A DNA stretch of 64,000 bases from NCBI RefSeq assembly GCF_014621695.1, contig NZ_CP061281.1, positions 4,588,001-4,652,000 on the forward strand, in the 5' to 3' direction. The notes below the pieces were generated by a model that was given only the letters and a program-made list of their open reading frames with translations, was not told the DNA's origin and made no database searches. Of the stretch, positions 27,661-37,722 are shown piece by piece. Positions within the stretch are counted from its first letter, which is position 1. Each line of letters opens with the position of its first letter. The translations under genes were made by a program, and so were the position numbers. This stretch comes from Streptomyces xanthii. GTDB lineage: Bacteria > Actinomycetota > Actinomycetes > Streptomycetales > Streptomycetaceae.

Positions 27661-28961
27661 TGACGCTGACCTATCAGGACGTGATGACGGTCGACCTCTC
27701 CTCGTTCACGGACGTGTCCGCGGCGTGGAAGAAGATGGGCGACCGCTTCGGCGAGCTCAAGACGGACTACGAGCAGCAGGTCCAGGGCGTGCTCGGCAAC
27801 GGCAACTGGCAGGGCCTGGCCTACGGCACGCAGCAGCAGAACGCCTCGGCGACGGCCTTCGAGTTCGGGGCGGCCAAGGCCCAGGCGCACGCCGTCGCGA
27901 GCCTGCTGACCGACGCGCACACGGAGTTGACGCGCCTTCAGAAGGCGGTCAAGGACCTGGTGCACGACGCGGAGCAGAAGGACTACAAGGTCGACAGCTC
28001 CGGCAAGGCGACGTACGTCGGCTACGACAAGATGTCGGCCGACGAGAAGTACGCCCTGCACCACGACCCGGACTACCCGCAGTTGATGGCCGACGCCCGA
28101 ACCAAGGCGAAGGGCTGGAGCGACGACATCGCCAAGGCCGTCAAGGCCGTCGACGACGCGGATCAGAGCGTGAAGCGGGCGCTGGCCCGGGCCACGGCCG
28201 ACGGGAACATGGACGGGATCGGCTTCGGCGGGTTCAACGCGCACGCGAACGGCGACCTGAAGACGGCCGGCAAGCCCGAGCCGAAGGACAAGCCGAAGAC
28301 CGACGGCTGGGTGTCCGAGGGCGAGAGCGAGGCGTCCGGCCCCGGCGTCGGCACGGACGCGAGCGGCCCGAACATCGGCAAGGGCAAGCTCGCCGAGGCC
28401 GAGGCGCACGCCGACCTGGGCCGCGCCAAGGGGGAGGGTTCGCTCACCAACGGGCCGTTCAAGCTGTCCGGCGAGGCCGAGGCGTACGCGGGGGCCAAGG
28501 TCGGTGCGGAGGGCGGCATCACGCACGAGGGCATCCAGGGCGAGGCCAAGGGCTTCGCGGGCGGTGAGGCGTCGGCCCTCGGGCGCGCCGACGCCGGTCC
28601 GGTCGGGGTCTATGGGCGCGGAGAGGTCATGGCGGGCGCCGAGGCGGGCGTCAACGCGGGCATCGGGCTCGAAGGAGTCCACGCGGGCGCGGAGGCCTTC
28701 GCCGGGGCGAAGGCCGGTGTCGGGGGCGGCGCCGACCTCGGCGGCATCGGAGCGGGTGCGACCGCCGAGGGCTGGGCCGGTATCGGCGCCGAGGCGGACG
28801 CCACGCTCGGCAAGGCCGAGGACGGCAAGTGGAAGATCGGGGCCACGGTCGGTCTCGCCGTCGGGCTCGGCGGCGAGGTCGGCTTCGAGTTCACCGTCGA
28901 CCCGGGCAAGGTCGGGGACACGGTCGGCGACATCGCCGACGGGATCGGGAGCCTGTTCTGA
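27661..28961 (+). CDS. WXG100-type protein with long Gly/Ala repeat C-terminus
   Basis: A 433-residue protein. Residues 1-110 look like a WXG100/LXG helical hairpin (DVSAAWKKMGDRF, then W50-Q51-G52 at the turn, then an Ala-rich helix to LVHDAEQ). A middle region is helical. Residues of about 240-410 are many imperfect copies of a GAEAxAGAKxGxxGG-like motif. The end is GFEFTVDPGKVGDTVGDIADGIGSLF. This fits a type VII secreted effector or surface protein; no toxin domain is recognised. No secretion-core gene is in the window. Confidence 0.65.
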
Positions 28962-29048
28962 TCCCGGCCCGCGTCCCGGGCCGTACAGCCGGCCGGCTCT
29001 GGGTACCCGCCCAGGGCGCACCCCAGTAAGCAGCAAGGAGGGACCCGC

Positions 29049-29546
29049 ATGGCCACGACCCTGCCCGTACCGATCGAGTTCGAGCTGCCCGACGGCTGGC
29101 ACGCCGCGCCGCCGGACGAGGTCGGAGCGCCGGGCGCGGCGTTCGTCGCGCTGCACCCGGGGGCGGACGCCGGGTTCACCGCGAACATCGCCATCGACGG
29201 CGAGTACCGGCCGGACGACGCGCCTCTGGCCGCGCTCGCCGACGCGTCGGTGGCGCAGCTGCGGGCGTCCGGCGCCCGGGTCGAGGTCGTCGAGCGGAGC
29301 GAGAAGGGGTCGGCGCAGGCGCCCGGACTGCTCCAGGAGCTGGCCGTCACGGCGGCCGTCTCCGGAGTGCTGCGCGAGCTCGTCCAGACACAGGTGTACC
29401 TGGGCGTGCTCGATGTCGCCGACCCGCACCGGCGCGTCGTGATCCGGCTCGTGCTGACCGCGACCGAGGCTCAACACCCCACCGTGCTCGACGACTTCCA
29501 GGCGTTCGTCCGCTCGGTCCGCCCCGAGGGCGGCGGCGGAGCGTAG
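29049..29546 (+). CDS. LpqN-like/DUF1795-like cytosolic protein
   Basis: A 165-residue protein with a pattern PIEFELPDGWHAAPPDEVGAPGAAFVALHP and a C-terminal IRLVLTATEAQHPTVLDDFQAFVRSVRP. This is close to LpqN/DcrB-type beta-sandwich proteins often found with type VII genes. No signal peptide or lipobox is visible, so this one should be cytosolic. ATG 29049 follows AAGGAGG. Third gene of the WXG cassette. Family call is tentative. Confidence 0.6.
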   Translation: MATTLPVPIEFELPDGWHAAPPDEVGAPGAAFVALHPGADAGFTANIAIDGEYRPDDAPLAALADASVAQLRASGARVEVVERSEKGSAQAPGLLQELAVTAAVSGVLRELVQTQVYLGVLDVADPHRRVVIRLVLTATEAQHPTVLDDFQAFVRSVRPEGGGGA

Positions 29547-29596
29547 CCGTCCGGTCCGCCTTGCAGCCGCGAACCGGCCTCTCGTAGGTTGACGCC

Positions 29597-30094
29597 ATGG
29601 GACTCTTCGACAAGCTGACCGGAACCAAGCGGCCCGAGGGCGGGGTCGCCGCGCGCGGAGCCGACGAGGTGCGGGCCGCGCTGCTCGGTCTGAACGGTGA
29701 CGACGTCCCGTACGTCGTGCGCGACGGCCGGGCCGAGGGCGCCGACCTCGTGGCCGAGTGGCGGGTGCTGGAGCCGGCGTGGCGGACGTTCTTCGCGCGC
29801 ACCCAGGTGAGCCGGGTCTACAAGGTGCACATGCGCCTGGTCCCGGAGAAGAACGAGGTGCGCTCGCTGGACAAGGAGTTCGAGGTCCAGTGGGTCGGTG
29901 ACGTGCCCCGGCTGAGCGCCTCGGCCGAGGCGCAGCGCGGCCAGGTGCGGACCATCTCCAAGCAGCGCACCCTGGGCGGCGGCGGAGCGGAGGAGACCTT
30001 CAGCTTCGACAGCGACGACCTGAAGAACCCTCTTCAGGACGCCGTCCTGAAGTCGGGCTGGACGTGGCGCGGAGTGATCAGCGGCAAACTCTGA
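29597..30094 (+). CDS. Conserved protein of unknown function
   Basis: A 165-residue cytosolic protein, starting MGLFDKLTGTKRPEGG. A central block (AEWRVLEPAWRTFFARTQVSRVYKVHMRLVPEKNEVR) and a TFSFDSDDLKNPL end suggest a compact alpha/beta fold. No family is recognised. It follows the WXG cassette by 50 bases and ends before a terminator, so it may be the last gene of that unit. A specificity or immunity-like role is possible but not shown. Confidence 0.6.
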   Translation: MGLFDKLTGTKRPEGGVAARGADEVRAALLGLNGDDVPYVVRDGRAEGADLVAEWRVLEPAWRTFFARTQVSRVYKVHMRLVPEKNEVRSLDKEFEVQWVGDVPRLSASAEAQRGQVRTISKQRTLGGGGAEETFSFDSDDLKNPLQDAVLKSGWTWRGVISGKL

Positions 30095-30128
30095 GTACCG
30101 CGCGGCCCGGCCGCGTCTCACACTGTGG

Positions 30129-30160
30129 TCCCCGCCGGTGGATTCGGCGGGGATTTTCTT
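30129..30160 (+). terminator. Terminator after the WXG cassette
   Basis: TCCCCGCCG and CGGCGGGGA around a short loop, followed by TTTTCTT. Confidence 0.75.
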
Positions 30161-30167
30161 ACGGCTA

Positions 30168-30183
30168 TTGACAGAAATATTCA
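30168..30183 (+). promoter_or_regulatory. Promoter and TATTCA motif of the NCS1 permease gene
   Basis: TTGACA (30168-30173) fits a -35. TATTCA follows at 30178-30183 within GAAATATTCA, so a protein bound there would block the promoter. The layout (TTGAC, short gap, TATTCA) repeats at hutU. Confidence 0.5.
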
Positions 30184-30223
30184 TACGGGCTGACCCTGCA
30201 TGGACATATGCAGGAGGTGGGCC

Positions 30224-31648
30224 ATGGCAGCCGTAGTGGAGAAGCACTCCATCGACGTCGTCCCCGACAGTGCGCGGCACGGACGCGCGTTCAGCCAGTT
30301 CACGCTCTGGCTCGGGGCCAATCTCCAGATCACGGCCGTCGTCACCGGCGCCCTCGCCGTCGTGTTCGGCGGTGACGTGGTCTGGTCACTGATCGGGCTC
30401 GTGCTCGGCAACCTGCTCGGCGGCGCCGTCATGGCCCTCCACTCCGCGCAGGGGCCCAAGCTGGGGCTGCCCCAGATGATCCAGTCGCGGGCCCAGTTCG
30501 GCGTCAAGGGCGCCGTCGTCCCGCTGCTGCTCGTCATCCTCATGTACGTCGGCTTCTTCGCCAGCGGCAGCGTCCTCGCCGGACAGGCCACCGCCCGCCT
30601 CACGCACACCGGCGACACCACGGGCATCATCATCTTCGCCCTGGTCACCGGCGTCATGGCCACCGTCGGATACCGCGTCATCCACGCCCTCGGCCGGGTC
30701 GCCAGCGTGGTCTGCGCCCTCGCCTTCCTCTTCCTCGGCGCGCGCCTCCTGGAACGCACCGACCTCGGCGAGCTCCTCGGCAACGCGCACTTCTCGATGC
30801 CGATGTTCCTGCTCGCCGTCTCCCTGTCGGCGTCCTGGCAGCTCGCCTTCGGCCCGTACGTCGCCGACTACTCGCGCTACCTGCCGCGCTCCACCAGCGC
30901 CAAGGCCACCTTCTGGTGGACCCTGTCCGGCTCGGCGCTCGGCTCCCAGTGGTCGATGACCTTCGGCGTGTTCGTCGCCGCGAGCTCTGGCGGCGCGTTC
31001 CTCGACGACCAGGTCGGCTACGTCGTCTCGCTCGGCGGCGCCGGACTCGTCGCCTCGTTCTTCTACTTCGTGATCGCGCTCGGCAAGCTCACCGTGAACG
31101 TCCTCAACACCTACGGCGGCTTCATGTCGATGGTGACCGGCATCAGCGGCTTCCGGGGCCAGCGCGTCCTGTCGCAGCGCGGCCGGGCGGTCTACATCGC
31201 GATCATCATGGTCGCGGGCACCGCCGTGGCGCTCGCCGGCAAGGACAGCTTCCTGTCCTCCTTCAAGGACTTCCTGCTGTTCCTGCTGACCTTCTTCACG
31301 CCCTGGTCGGCCATCAACCTCGTCGACTACTACCTGATCTCCCGCGAGCGCTACGACATCCCCGCGCTCGCCGACCCGAACGGCCGCTACGGCGCCTGGC
31401 GCTGGGACGCCCTCGTCGTCTACGGCGTCGGCCTCCTCGCCCAGCTCCCGTTCCTGGCCACGCACTTCTACACCGGCCCGCTCGTCGAGCCGCTCGGCGG
31501 CGCCGACGTCTCCTGGATCGTGGGCCTGGTCGTCCCCGCCGCCCTGTACTGGCTCCTCGCCCGCCGCGACACCTCCCACATCCCCGCCGAGCACGTGCCG
31601 GGCCCCCGCACCGAGGCGGCCGCGGCCGACACGGCGGTCACCCCCTAA
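30224..31648 (+). CDS. NCS1-family nucleobase:cation symporter
   Basis: A 474-residue, 12-helix permease of the CodB/Mhp1 family. Family marks are ARHGRAFSQFTLWLGANLQITAVVTGAL in helix 1, QSRAQFGVKGAVVPLLL, FGPYVADYSRYLPR and FFTPWSAINLVDYYL. It should import a nitrogen compound such as a purine, cytosine, hydantoin or allantoin; the substrate cannot be read from sequence. ATG 30224 follows AGGAGG. A shared promoter motif with hutU and the RpiR gene suggests joint control. Confidence 0.88.
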   Translation: MAAVVEKHSIDVVPDSARHGRAFSQFTLWLGANLQITAVVTGALAVVFGGDVVWSLIGLVLGNLLGGAVMALHSAQGPKLGLPQMIQSRAQFGVKGAVVPLLLVILMYVGFFASGSVLAGQATARLTHTGDTTGIIIFALVTGVMATVGYRVIHALGRVASVVCALAFLFLGARLLERTDLGELLGNAHFSMPMFLLAVSLSASWQLAFGPYVADYSRYLPRSTSAKATFWWTLSGSALGSQWSMTFGVFVAASSGGAFLDDQVGYVVSLGGAGLVASFFYFVIALGKLTVNVLNTYGGFMSMVTGISGFRGQRVLSQRGRAVYIAIIMVAGTAVALAGKDSFLSSFKDFLLFLLTFFTPWSAINLVDYYLISRERYDIPALADPNGRYGAWRWDALVVYGVGLLAQLPFLATHFYTGPLVEPLGGADVSWIVGLVVPAALYWLLARRDTSHIPAEHVPGPRTEAAAADTAVTP

Positions 31649-31709
31649 GGGACAAGAGGGGGGCTAGCCCCAGTGTCCCGGGGGCGACGGGTCCGTAGCG
31701 TGGTGCGGT

Positions 31710-32159
31710 ATGAGCGGAATGGATGCCCGCGCCCAGGAGCGCACCCGGGACGCCGAGCTGAAGAAGGAGCTCGACGCCACCTTGCACGCACGCAGGGAAC
31801 TCGGTGAGGAGTACGAGTCCGCGCTGGTGGACTCCTTCATCGAGAAGGTCGAGCAGCGGCTCGACTCCGTCGTCGACCGGAGGGTGCGCCGCACGATGGC
31901 CGAGCAGCAGATGACCGCGGCCCGCGGCGGCGGTCGCGAACGGACCGGGGCGGAGAACTGGGCCGAGCGGTTCGGCTTCGTCATCGTGACCCTGGTCCTC
32001 GCGATCCCGCTGTCCGCGATCGGCGTGGCCAACGCGGGCCTGCCGGGCCTGCTCATCGCCTGGGGCGGCATCGTCGGCGTCAACGCGGTCCACGCCGGCC
32101 ACGTGTGGCCGCGCCGCCGCGACACCGGCTCCCGCCAGGACTCCGACTGGGAGGACTGA
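31710..32159 (+). CDS. Small membrane protein with coiled coil
   Basis: A 149-residue protein. The N-terminal half is charged and helical (ELKKELDATLHARRELGEEYESALVDSFIEKVEQRLDSV). The C-terminal half has two membrane helices (VIVTLVLAIPLSAIGVANAG and LPGLLIAWGGIVGVNAVHAG). It is a common Streptomyces type of unknown function. TAGCGT at 31694-31699 precedes the ATG. The second Met, three codons later, is an alternative start. Confidence 0.75.
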   Translation: MSGMDARAQERTRDAELKKELDATLHARRELGEEYESALVDSFIEKVEQRLDSVVDRRVRRTMAEQQMTAARGGGRERTGAENWAERFGFVIVTLVLAIPLSAIGVANAGLPGLLIAWGGIVGVNAVHAGHVWPRRRDTGSRQDSDWED

Positions 32160-32200
32160 CCCGGCGCGTCCGCGCCGGGTGCGGCCCGGTCCGCGGCCGC

Positions 32201-32575
32201 TCAGACCTCCAGTTCGGCCTCGATCTTCTTCAGCTGGTGGCGGGCCATCGCCAGGTTGGCGCGCGAGGAGTCGAGGACCAGGTAGAGGAACAGGCCGTTG
32301 CCGCCGCGGCCCTTGAGCAGGCGGATCAGGTGGTACTGGGTGCCGAGGGTGATCAGGATGTCCTCGATCTCGTCCTGGAGGCCGAGGTGCTCCATCGTGC
32401 GCAGCTTGGCGCGGACCACGTCGGTGTTGCCCGCGGCGGCGACCTCCAGGTCGAAGTCCTTGGAGCCGCCGACCGTGCCGAGGGCCATGCCGCTCGTGTA
32501 GTCGACGAGCGCGGCGGCGGCCGCGCCCTCGATGCTCGTGAGGGCGTCCTTGAGGGCGGTCTCGGTGTTGGCCAT
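32201..32575 (-). CDS. Roadblock/LC7-like small protein (third of three)
   Basis: A 124-residue cytosolic protein. The blocks [34 protein letters not shown] and [21 protein letters not shown] match those of the protein encoded at 33929-34360, so the two are paralogues of the Roadblock fold. Such proteins usually dimerise and regulate small GTPases (MglB, CvnB). No GTPase gene is nearby. Last gene of a minus-strand cluster. Confidence 0.75.
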   Translation of the reverse strand: MANTETALKDALTSIEGAAAAALVDYTSGMALGTVGGSKDFDLEVAAAGNTDVVRAKLRTMEHLGLQDEIEDILITLGTQYHLIRLLKGRGGNGLFLYLVLDSSRANLAMARHQLKKIEAELEV

Positions 32576-32634
32576 GGTGTGGGTCCTCTCGTAGTGGTGG
32601 TGCGGTGCGTGTGGTGCGTGCGGTCCTGGTCCGG

Positions 32635-33120
32635 TCAGGCGGTGTCGGTGGGGGTGTGCGGGGCGCGCAGCGGCAGGCCGGAGCCGGCGGTGCGGGTGCG
32701 GGCCCGGCTGCGGGCACGGGCGGGCTCCTTCGGGGGTGCGGCGGCCGGTGCGGCCGCCACGACCAGCTCGCCGATGCGGGCGCCCGCCCGGCGGCCCTCC
32801 AGATGCAGCCGGCCCACGTTCACCCGGTCCCCGGCGAGCAGGGTCAGGACGGCCGATTCCCCGGCCGCGTACGTCGCGACGTAGCCGCCCTCGCCGCGGA
32901 CGAGGAGTTCGCGGAAGCCGCCCTGACCGGTCGCGTCGGACAGGCGCAGGGCGACGCCGAGCGCGGCGGCGGTGAGCGCCGCGACGCCCTCGGCCTCGAC
33001 CCCGGGGGTGTCGTGGGCGAGGACGAGGCCGTCGACACTGGCCGCGAGCGCCCCGGTCACCTGCGGCACTTGGACTCTCAACCGGTGTATCTCGGCGAGG
33101 AGTTCGGCCTCGTCGACCAT
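32635..33120 (-). CDS. Roadblock/LC7 domain protein (second of three)
   Basis: A 161-residue protein. Residues of about 5-115 are a classic Roadblock domain: [73 protein letters not shown] basic Arg/Pro-rich tail follows. ATG 33120 is preferred to the much longer open frame upstream, which is an antisense-type shadow. It lies between the DUF4388-like protein and the third Roadblock gene. Confidence 0.85.
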   Translation of the reverse strand: MVDEAELLAEIHRLRVQVPQVTGALAASVDGLVLAHDTPGVEAEGVAALTAAALGVALRLSDATGQGGFRELLVRGEGGYVATYAAGESAVLTLLAGDRVNVGRLHLEGRRAGARIGELVVAAAPAAAPPKEPARARSRARTRTAGSGLPLRAPHTPTDTA

Positions 33121-33158
33121 CGGGGTGCTCCTTTCGGGGGCGGGGTGCCGGCGGCGTC

Positions 33159-33932
33159 TCACAGGGCCTCCAGGGCGGCGCGCAGCCGGCGCAGCAGGGC
33201 CACGTCGGGGTCCTCGACGGCGGCGGTGCGCGTGAGCCACTCCGGGACGGCCTCGGCGGCCGGGGTCTCGGGCGCGGTGGTGACGAGGCCGCGGGAGGCG
33301 AGGCGGCGCAGGTCGACGAGGGTGTGGAAGGCGGGGCGGCCGAGCGTGAGGGCGATCTGCGAGGCGGTGCGCGCCCCGTCGACGAGTTCGAGCACCCGGC
33401 GCCGGCGCGGCGGCACCCGCAGCGGGTGCAGGGCGGTGCGGCTCAGCGCGGCGGTGTCGGTGTCCGGCTCGGGCCAGATCCGCTGGAGGAGGTCGCGGCG
33501 GCGCAGCGTCTCGCGCTCCACGGCGGCGACCGGCACCGGCCGCACCGCCCCGAACCAGTGCGCGACCCCGTACCGGAAGCGGGTCGGTCCGCTGGTCGGC
33601 GCGAGCGTGAAGTAGGCGGCGTCGAACAGGGCGCCCAGATGGCACAGTTCGAGCGCGCCGTCGGTCAGTCCGCCGTGCTCGACGAGGTAGCGGCCGACGC
33701 GGTGCCCGGCGCCCGCCCGGTCGACGGCCTCCCACCAGCCGTCGGCGTCGATCACCCCGGTCGCGGTGAGCAGCACGTCCATGCCGGGTGTCGCGGGCGA
33801 CTCGGCGTGCACGATCCGCCCGTCCTGGAGGTAGAGGGTGCCGTGTTCGCGTATGAGGGCGCCGGTGGCCCGCTCGGAGGCGAGCCGGCTGAGCATGGGC
33901 GACACCCCGGGGTGCGCGGTGCCCGCGCTCAC
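33159..33932 (-). CDS. DUF4388/PATAN-like protein with winged-helix-like C-terminus
   Basis: A 257-residue protein. The N-terminal region ([33 protein letters not shown] ... GLLTDGA-type [13 protein letters not shown]) resembles DUF4388/PATAN domains, which act in GTPase and response-regulator pathways. The C-terminal part ([42 protein letters not shown]) resembles a winged helix. GTG 33932 overlaps the upstream stop (GTGA), so it is translationally coupled to the first Roadblock gene. Confidence 0.7.
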   Translation of the reverse strand: MSAGTAHPGVSPMLSRLASERATGALIREHGTLYLQDGRIVHAESPATPGMDVLLTATGVIDADGWWEAVDRAGAGHRVGRYLVEHGGLTDGALELCHLGALFDAAYFTLAPTSGPTRFRYGVAHWFGAVRPVPVAAVERETLRRRDLLQRIWPEPDTDTAALSRTALHPLRVPPRRRRVLELVDGARTASQIALTLGRPAFHTLVDLRRLASRGLVTTAPETPAAEAVPEWLTRTAAVEDPDVALLRRLRAALEAL

Positions 33933-34360
33933 CCGAGGACCAGCCGCTCGGCGAGGTCGGCGAGCCGGATCCGGGCGAGGGCCAGATTGCCGTCCGCCCG
34001 GTCGAGCCACAGATGCAGGAAGACGCTGCTGTCGAAGCTGGTGCGGACGAAACGCAGCAGGTGGTAGCCGTCGCGGCTGGTGACGATGACGTCCTCGACG
34101 GGCGGCTCCGCCCCGTTCTGAGACCAGTCTCCGCCGCCCTCCGGGGCGAAGGCGCGGTGTTCGGCGGTGAGCCGGGCCACCTCGGCGGCCTCGGCGGCGG
34201 TGGTCTCGTGGTCGCCGTTGGGCGACTCCCCGATGGTGCCCAGGGCGAGTCCGCTGGTCCAGTCGACGACCGAGGCGCCGCGGGCCCCCGGCAGCCTCAT
34301 GGCCTCGAGCAGACACTCGTCGATTCCGGGCACGCCTGGATCCCCCCACCCGTCCGTCAC
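33929..34360 (-). CDS. Roadblock/LC7-like protein (first of three)
   Basis: A 143-residue protein with the same blocks as the one encoded at 32201-32575 (ASVVDWTSGLALGTIG; VEDVIVTSRDGYHLLRFV; VFLHLWLDRADGNLALARIRLADL). A longer variable middle separates them. First gene of the four-gene cluster and translationally coupled to the next. Partners are unknown; no histidine kinase, DUF742 or GTPase of the Streptomyces conservon type is present. Confidence 0.75.
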   Translation of the reverse strand: MTDGWGDPGVPGIDECLLEAMRLPGARGASVVDWTSGLALGTIGESPNGDHETTAAEAAEVARLTAEHRAFAPEGGGDWSQNGAEPPVEDVIVTSRDGYHLLRFVRTSFDSSVFLHLWLDRADGNLALARIRLADLAERLVLG

Positions 34361-34561
34361 TTCGGTGCACCACTGGTGTCGGTGTGACGCAGACGCTACG
34401 CACCGTACGGGGGCCTGGTGAGCGTTCTGGCATTTTCCAATGGAACATGCGGACCGGGTACTAGAATCCGCCGACCGGCCCGCCCCGCAAGGGAGTTGGG
34501 CCCGTCGGCATGCCTCCGTGCGCTCAGGGGCGGCTCCGGCGAACGGCCGGCGCCCGGAAGT

Positions 34562-35935
34562 TCAGAGCTCGGTGAGGCTGTCGCGCTGGGGGCCGCCCGC
34601 CTCCGCCACGATCTCCTCGACCGGCTGCGGCGCGCGCACGGTCGCGAAGCGCACGGTGCCTTCCGGTTCGGTGGTGTAGCCGTAAATCCCGGGCCTGGCC
34701 AGGGAGTTGTAGGAGTAGTGCTGGGCGAAGTAGTACGCGCCGGTGTCCAGCGCGGCCGCGTGGTCGCCGGCCGCGAGCAGCGGCAGTTCCTGGTTCTCGG
34801 CCAGCAGGTCGCCGGCGAAGCAGGCCGGGCCCGCCACGTCCTGCGCCACGAGCGGCCCGGACTTGGGCAGGCCCTTCGCGTCGTACGCGGCGATCCGCAG
34901 CGGCCAGGAGGCGGGCGCGTACACGGTGCGGGTGGCGACCTGGACGCCCGCGTGCGTGACCGCGATGGGGCGGCCGCCGGCCTCCTTGGCGTACTCGACG
35001 AGGGCCAGTGTGGTGCCGTGCTTCGCGGTCAGGGAGCGGCCGAACTCGGTGACGAGCCCGTAGCTCCCGTCGAAGAGCCCCGGCACGGTGGCGGCGAGCA
35101 GCCGCGCGTACGCGGCGTAGGTGGGGGTCTCCTCGTCGGAGCCGAAGTTCACGGGCAGGCCGCCGCCGATGTCGAGGGTGTCGACCTGGCGGCGCCCGGC
35201 GGCCGCGTTGATCTCCTCGGCGAGCTCGTGGACGGTCCGGACGCCCTCGGCCATCCGTTCCAGGGGGACGCCCTGGGAGCCGGAGTGGGTGTGCAGCCGG
35301 GTCAGCCACGGCCGGTCCAGGTAGGCGCGCACGAGCCAGGCGCGGGCGCCGGGATCGCGCAGCGCGACGCCGAACTTGGAGGTGGCGGTCGCCGTGGACA
35401 GGGCGCCGATGGAGCCCGCGCCGGTCTGCGGGTTCACGCGGACGCCGAGCGGGGACCGGGTGGGCGCGGAGGCGACGAGGGCGTCGAGGCGGGCCAGCTC
35501 CTCGGGGTTGTCGGCGTTGACGGCGATGCCGAGGGCGAGGGCCTCGCGCAGTTCGGCCGGGGTCTTGGCGGGGGAGTCGAGGACGGTGCGGGCGGGCGGC
35601 ATCCCGGCGGCGCGGGCCAGGGCCAGCTCGCCGGGGCTCGCGACCTCGGCGCCGATGCCGGCTTCGCGCAGCAGCCGCAGGACGGGCACGAGCGGGGTCG
35701 CCTTCACGGCGAAGGCGTGCAGGACGGGGGTGCCGGGGGCGGTGACGGCGTCGAAGGCGGCGTGCAGGGCGGCGGCGGAGGCGCGGATGCCGGTGACGTC
35801 GAGCAGTCCGGCGACGGGCGTCGCGGGGCCGACGAGGCCCTGCTCGACGGCGGCGCGTACGGCCTGGTCGCGGCGGGTGGCGGCGTCCGGGGTCCGGCGG
35901 GGCAGGGGCTGCGTCTGATCGGTGTCATGACCCAT
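34562..35935 (-). CDS. PLP-dependent decarboxylase, diaminopimelate-decarboxylase-like
   Basis: A 457-residue fold-type III PLP enzyme. The Schiff-base lysine is Lys78 in HAFAVKATPLVPVLR; HTHSGSQG, LDIGGGLPVNFG, EFGRSL, the substrate-loop Cys block GPACFAGDLLAEN and GAYYFAQHYSYNSL give the rest of the site. This is a LysA/ornithine-decarboxylase relative; the true substrate is uncertain. It diverges from hutU and could act on an amino acid in the same catabolic context. ATG 35935 is at the edge of the 122-base divergent promoter region. Confidence 0.82.
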   Translation of the reverse strand: MGHDTDQTQPLPRRTPDAATRRDQAVRAAVEQGLVGPATPVAGLLDVTGIRASAAALHAAFDAVTAPGTPVLHAFAVKATPLVPVLRLLREAGIGAEVASPGELALARAAGMPPARTVLDSPAKTPAELREALALGIAVNADNPEELARLDALVASAPTRSPLGVRVNPQTGAGSIGALSTATATSKFGVALRDPGARAWLVRAYLDRPWLTRLHTHSGSQGVPLERMAEGVRTVHELAEEINAAAGRRQVDTLDIGGGLPVNFGSDEETPTYAAYARLLAATVPGLFDGSYGLVTEFGRSLTAKHGTTLALVEYAKEAGGRPIAVTHAGVQVATRTVYAPASWPLRIAAYDAKGLPKSGPLVAQDVAGPACFAGDLLAENQELPLLAAGDHAAALDTGAYYFAQHYSYNSLARPGIYGYTTEPEGTVRFATVRAPQPVEEIVAEAGGPQRDSLTEL

Positions 35936-35985
35936 GTGGTCCAGACAACCATCCGTAACCGTCCGTAGGGTTACGGCGGGACGTG

Positions 35986-36021
35986 TTGACTAGTTCTATT
36001 CAGAACGTCAGGATGTGAATA
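35986..36021 (+). promoter_or_regulatory. hutU promoter with inverted TATTCA/TGAATA operator
   Basis: TTGACT (35986-35991) is a -35 candidate. TATTCA (35997-36002) and TGAATA (36016-36021) are inverted with 13 bases between. The first is also inside the small palindrome GTTCT-ATTC-AGAAC. The core TTCTATTCA is shared with the RpiR gene promoter. Confidence 0.55.
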
Positions 36022-36057
36022 TCTAAGCCAACACTTCACCCTCCAGGAGGCACCCCG

Positions 36058-37718
<1,661 letters not shown>

Positions 37719-37722
<4 letters not shown>

